Of a DNA stretch of 64,000 bases, positions 63,833-64,000 are shown piece after piece. The DNA lies in assembly GCF_020687785.1 (NCBI RefSeq), contig NZ_JAJEWI010000008.1, positions 546,195 through 610,194 of the forward strand. The letters are read 5' to 3'. This stretch comes from Sphingopyxis yananensis (GTDB taxonomy: Bacteria; Pseudomonadota; Alphaproteobacteria; Sphingomonadales; Sphingomonadaceae). The position numbers and the translations under genes are program-made. The notes under the pieces are model-generated. The model worked only from the letters and a program-made list of their open reading frames with translations. It made no database searches and had not been told where the DNA came from. Position 1 is the first letter of the stretch. Each line of letters opens with the position of its first letter.

Positions 63833-63860
63833 CAAAAAAAGCGTCCCAAAGGACGCTTTC
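63833..63860 (-). terminator. Terminator of the rRNA operon
   Basis: On the minus strand: AAAGCGTCC-tttg-GGACGCTTTTTTT. It lies about 50 bases past the 3' end of the 5S rRNA. Confidence 0.92.
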
Positions 63861-63907
63861 TTGTTTATCATTATGAATGGGTTTTTATCTTTGAACGCTG
63901 TCGACAA

Positions 63908-64000
63908 TGCCTGGCGACGCCCTACTCTTCCAGTGCTTAAGCAATAGTACCATCGGCGCAGTCAGGTTTCACGTCCGAGTTCGAGATGGGATCGGGTGGG
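63908..64000 (-). rRNA. rrf: 5S ribosomal RNA, 5' part outside window
   Basis: The minus strand reads CCCACCCGATCCCATCTCGA ... CCTGACTGCGCCGATGGTAC ... GTAGGGCGTCGCCAGGCA, the typical 3' four-fifths of bacterial 5S rRNA. About 93 bases are present; some 20-25 bases of the 5' end lie beyond position 64000. The 3' end is set at the last base of the terminal GCCAGGCA helix strand. 23S and 16S should follow to the right. Confidence 0.95.

Overview
The window is about 64 kb of ordinary-looking alphaproteobacterial chromosome, most likely from a member of the Sphingomonadales (Sphingomonas/Sphingopyxis/Sphingorhabdus type). The reasons are the F1-only atpHAGDC operon with a very short epsilon subunit, the neighbours aat, DUF2155, NDUFA12-like protein and recX, sspB divergent from hisBHAF, and a heparinase II/III-like gene between rpe and purH. 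Genus and species cannot be fixed by eye. I saw no insertion sequence, integrase, phage gene, CRISPR array, tRNA or replication origin.

Layout. 1-7050: a patatin-like protein cut by the left edge, priA, an ogt-type repair methyltransferase, a membrane-tethered trypsin-like protease and a dienelactone hydrolase. 7327-12150: the F1 ATP synthase operon, closed by a strong terminator. 12400-17463: a lone CpaF ATPase, a small membrane protein, an exported methyltransferase, aat, and facing it the tight operon recX - small ORF - NDUFA12-like - DUF2155, whose last gene overlaps aat tail-to-tail by 250 bp. 17578-23786: a fatty acyl-AMP ligase, a GGDEF/EAL membrane protein, a CHAP-domain exported protein, DUF3297 and a hemerythrin-like protein. 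24008-29881: typA, a nucleosidase, an SLC10-like transporter and a TelA/XpaC-like pair. 30016-35395: an exported protein of unknown function facing a three-gene type I secretion operon whose start and stop codons overlap. 35809-41289: a class A penicillin-binding protein, a small exported protein, a LysR regulator, a TauE/SafE transporter, an unknown protein and a possible gene remnant. 41290-48701: a KAS III-like enzyme, hisFAHB (minus strand), sspB, a small membrane protein, fumC and gmk. 48776-53279: DUF1993, a thioesterase and a beta-oxidation operon (acyl-CoA dehydrogenase, thiolase, SDR) preceded by an ACGT-repeat palindrome resembling MerR-family LiuR sites. 53480-61095: an SMP-30 protein, an M3 lipoprotein peptidase, rpe, the heparinase-like gene and purH. 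61228-64000: an unknown exported protein, an ABC-F ATPase, and the 3' part of a 5S rRNA with its terminator, which is the end of an rRNA operon entering from the right.

Most of the content is core metabolism: energy, histidine, purine, pentose phosphate, fatty acid oxidation, DNA and ribosome maintenance. I found no clear new multi-gene system. The observations most worth checking are the long antisense coding overlap of aat and DUF2155, the unannotated small ORFs at 16694-16840 and 40999-41223, the secretion operon without a local substrate, the structured gaps inside the atp operon, and the candidate operator of the beta-oxidation operon.
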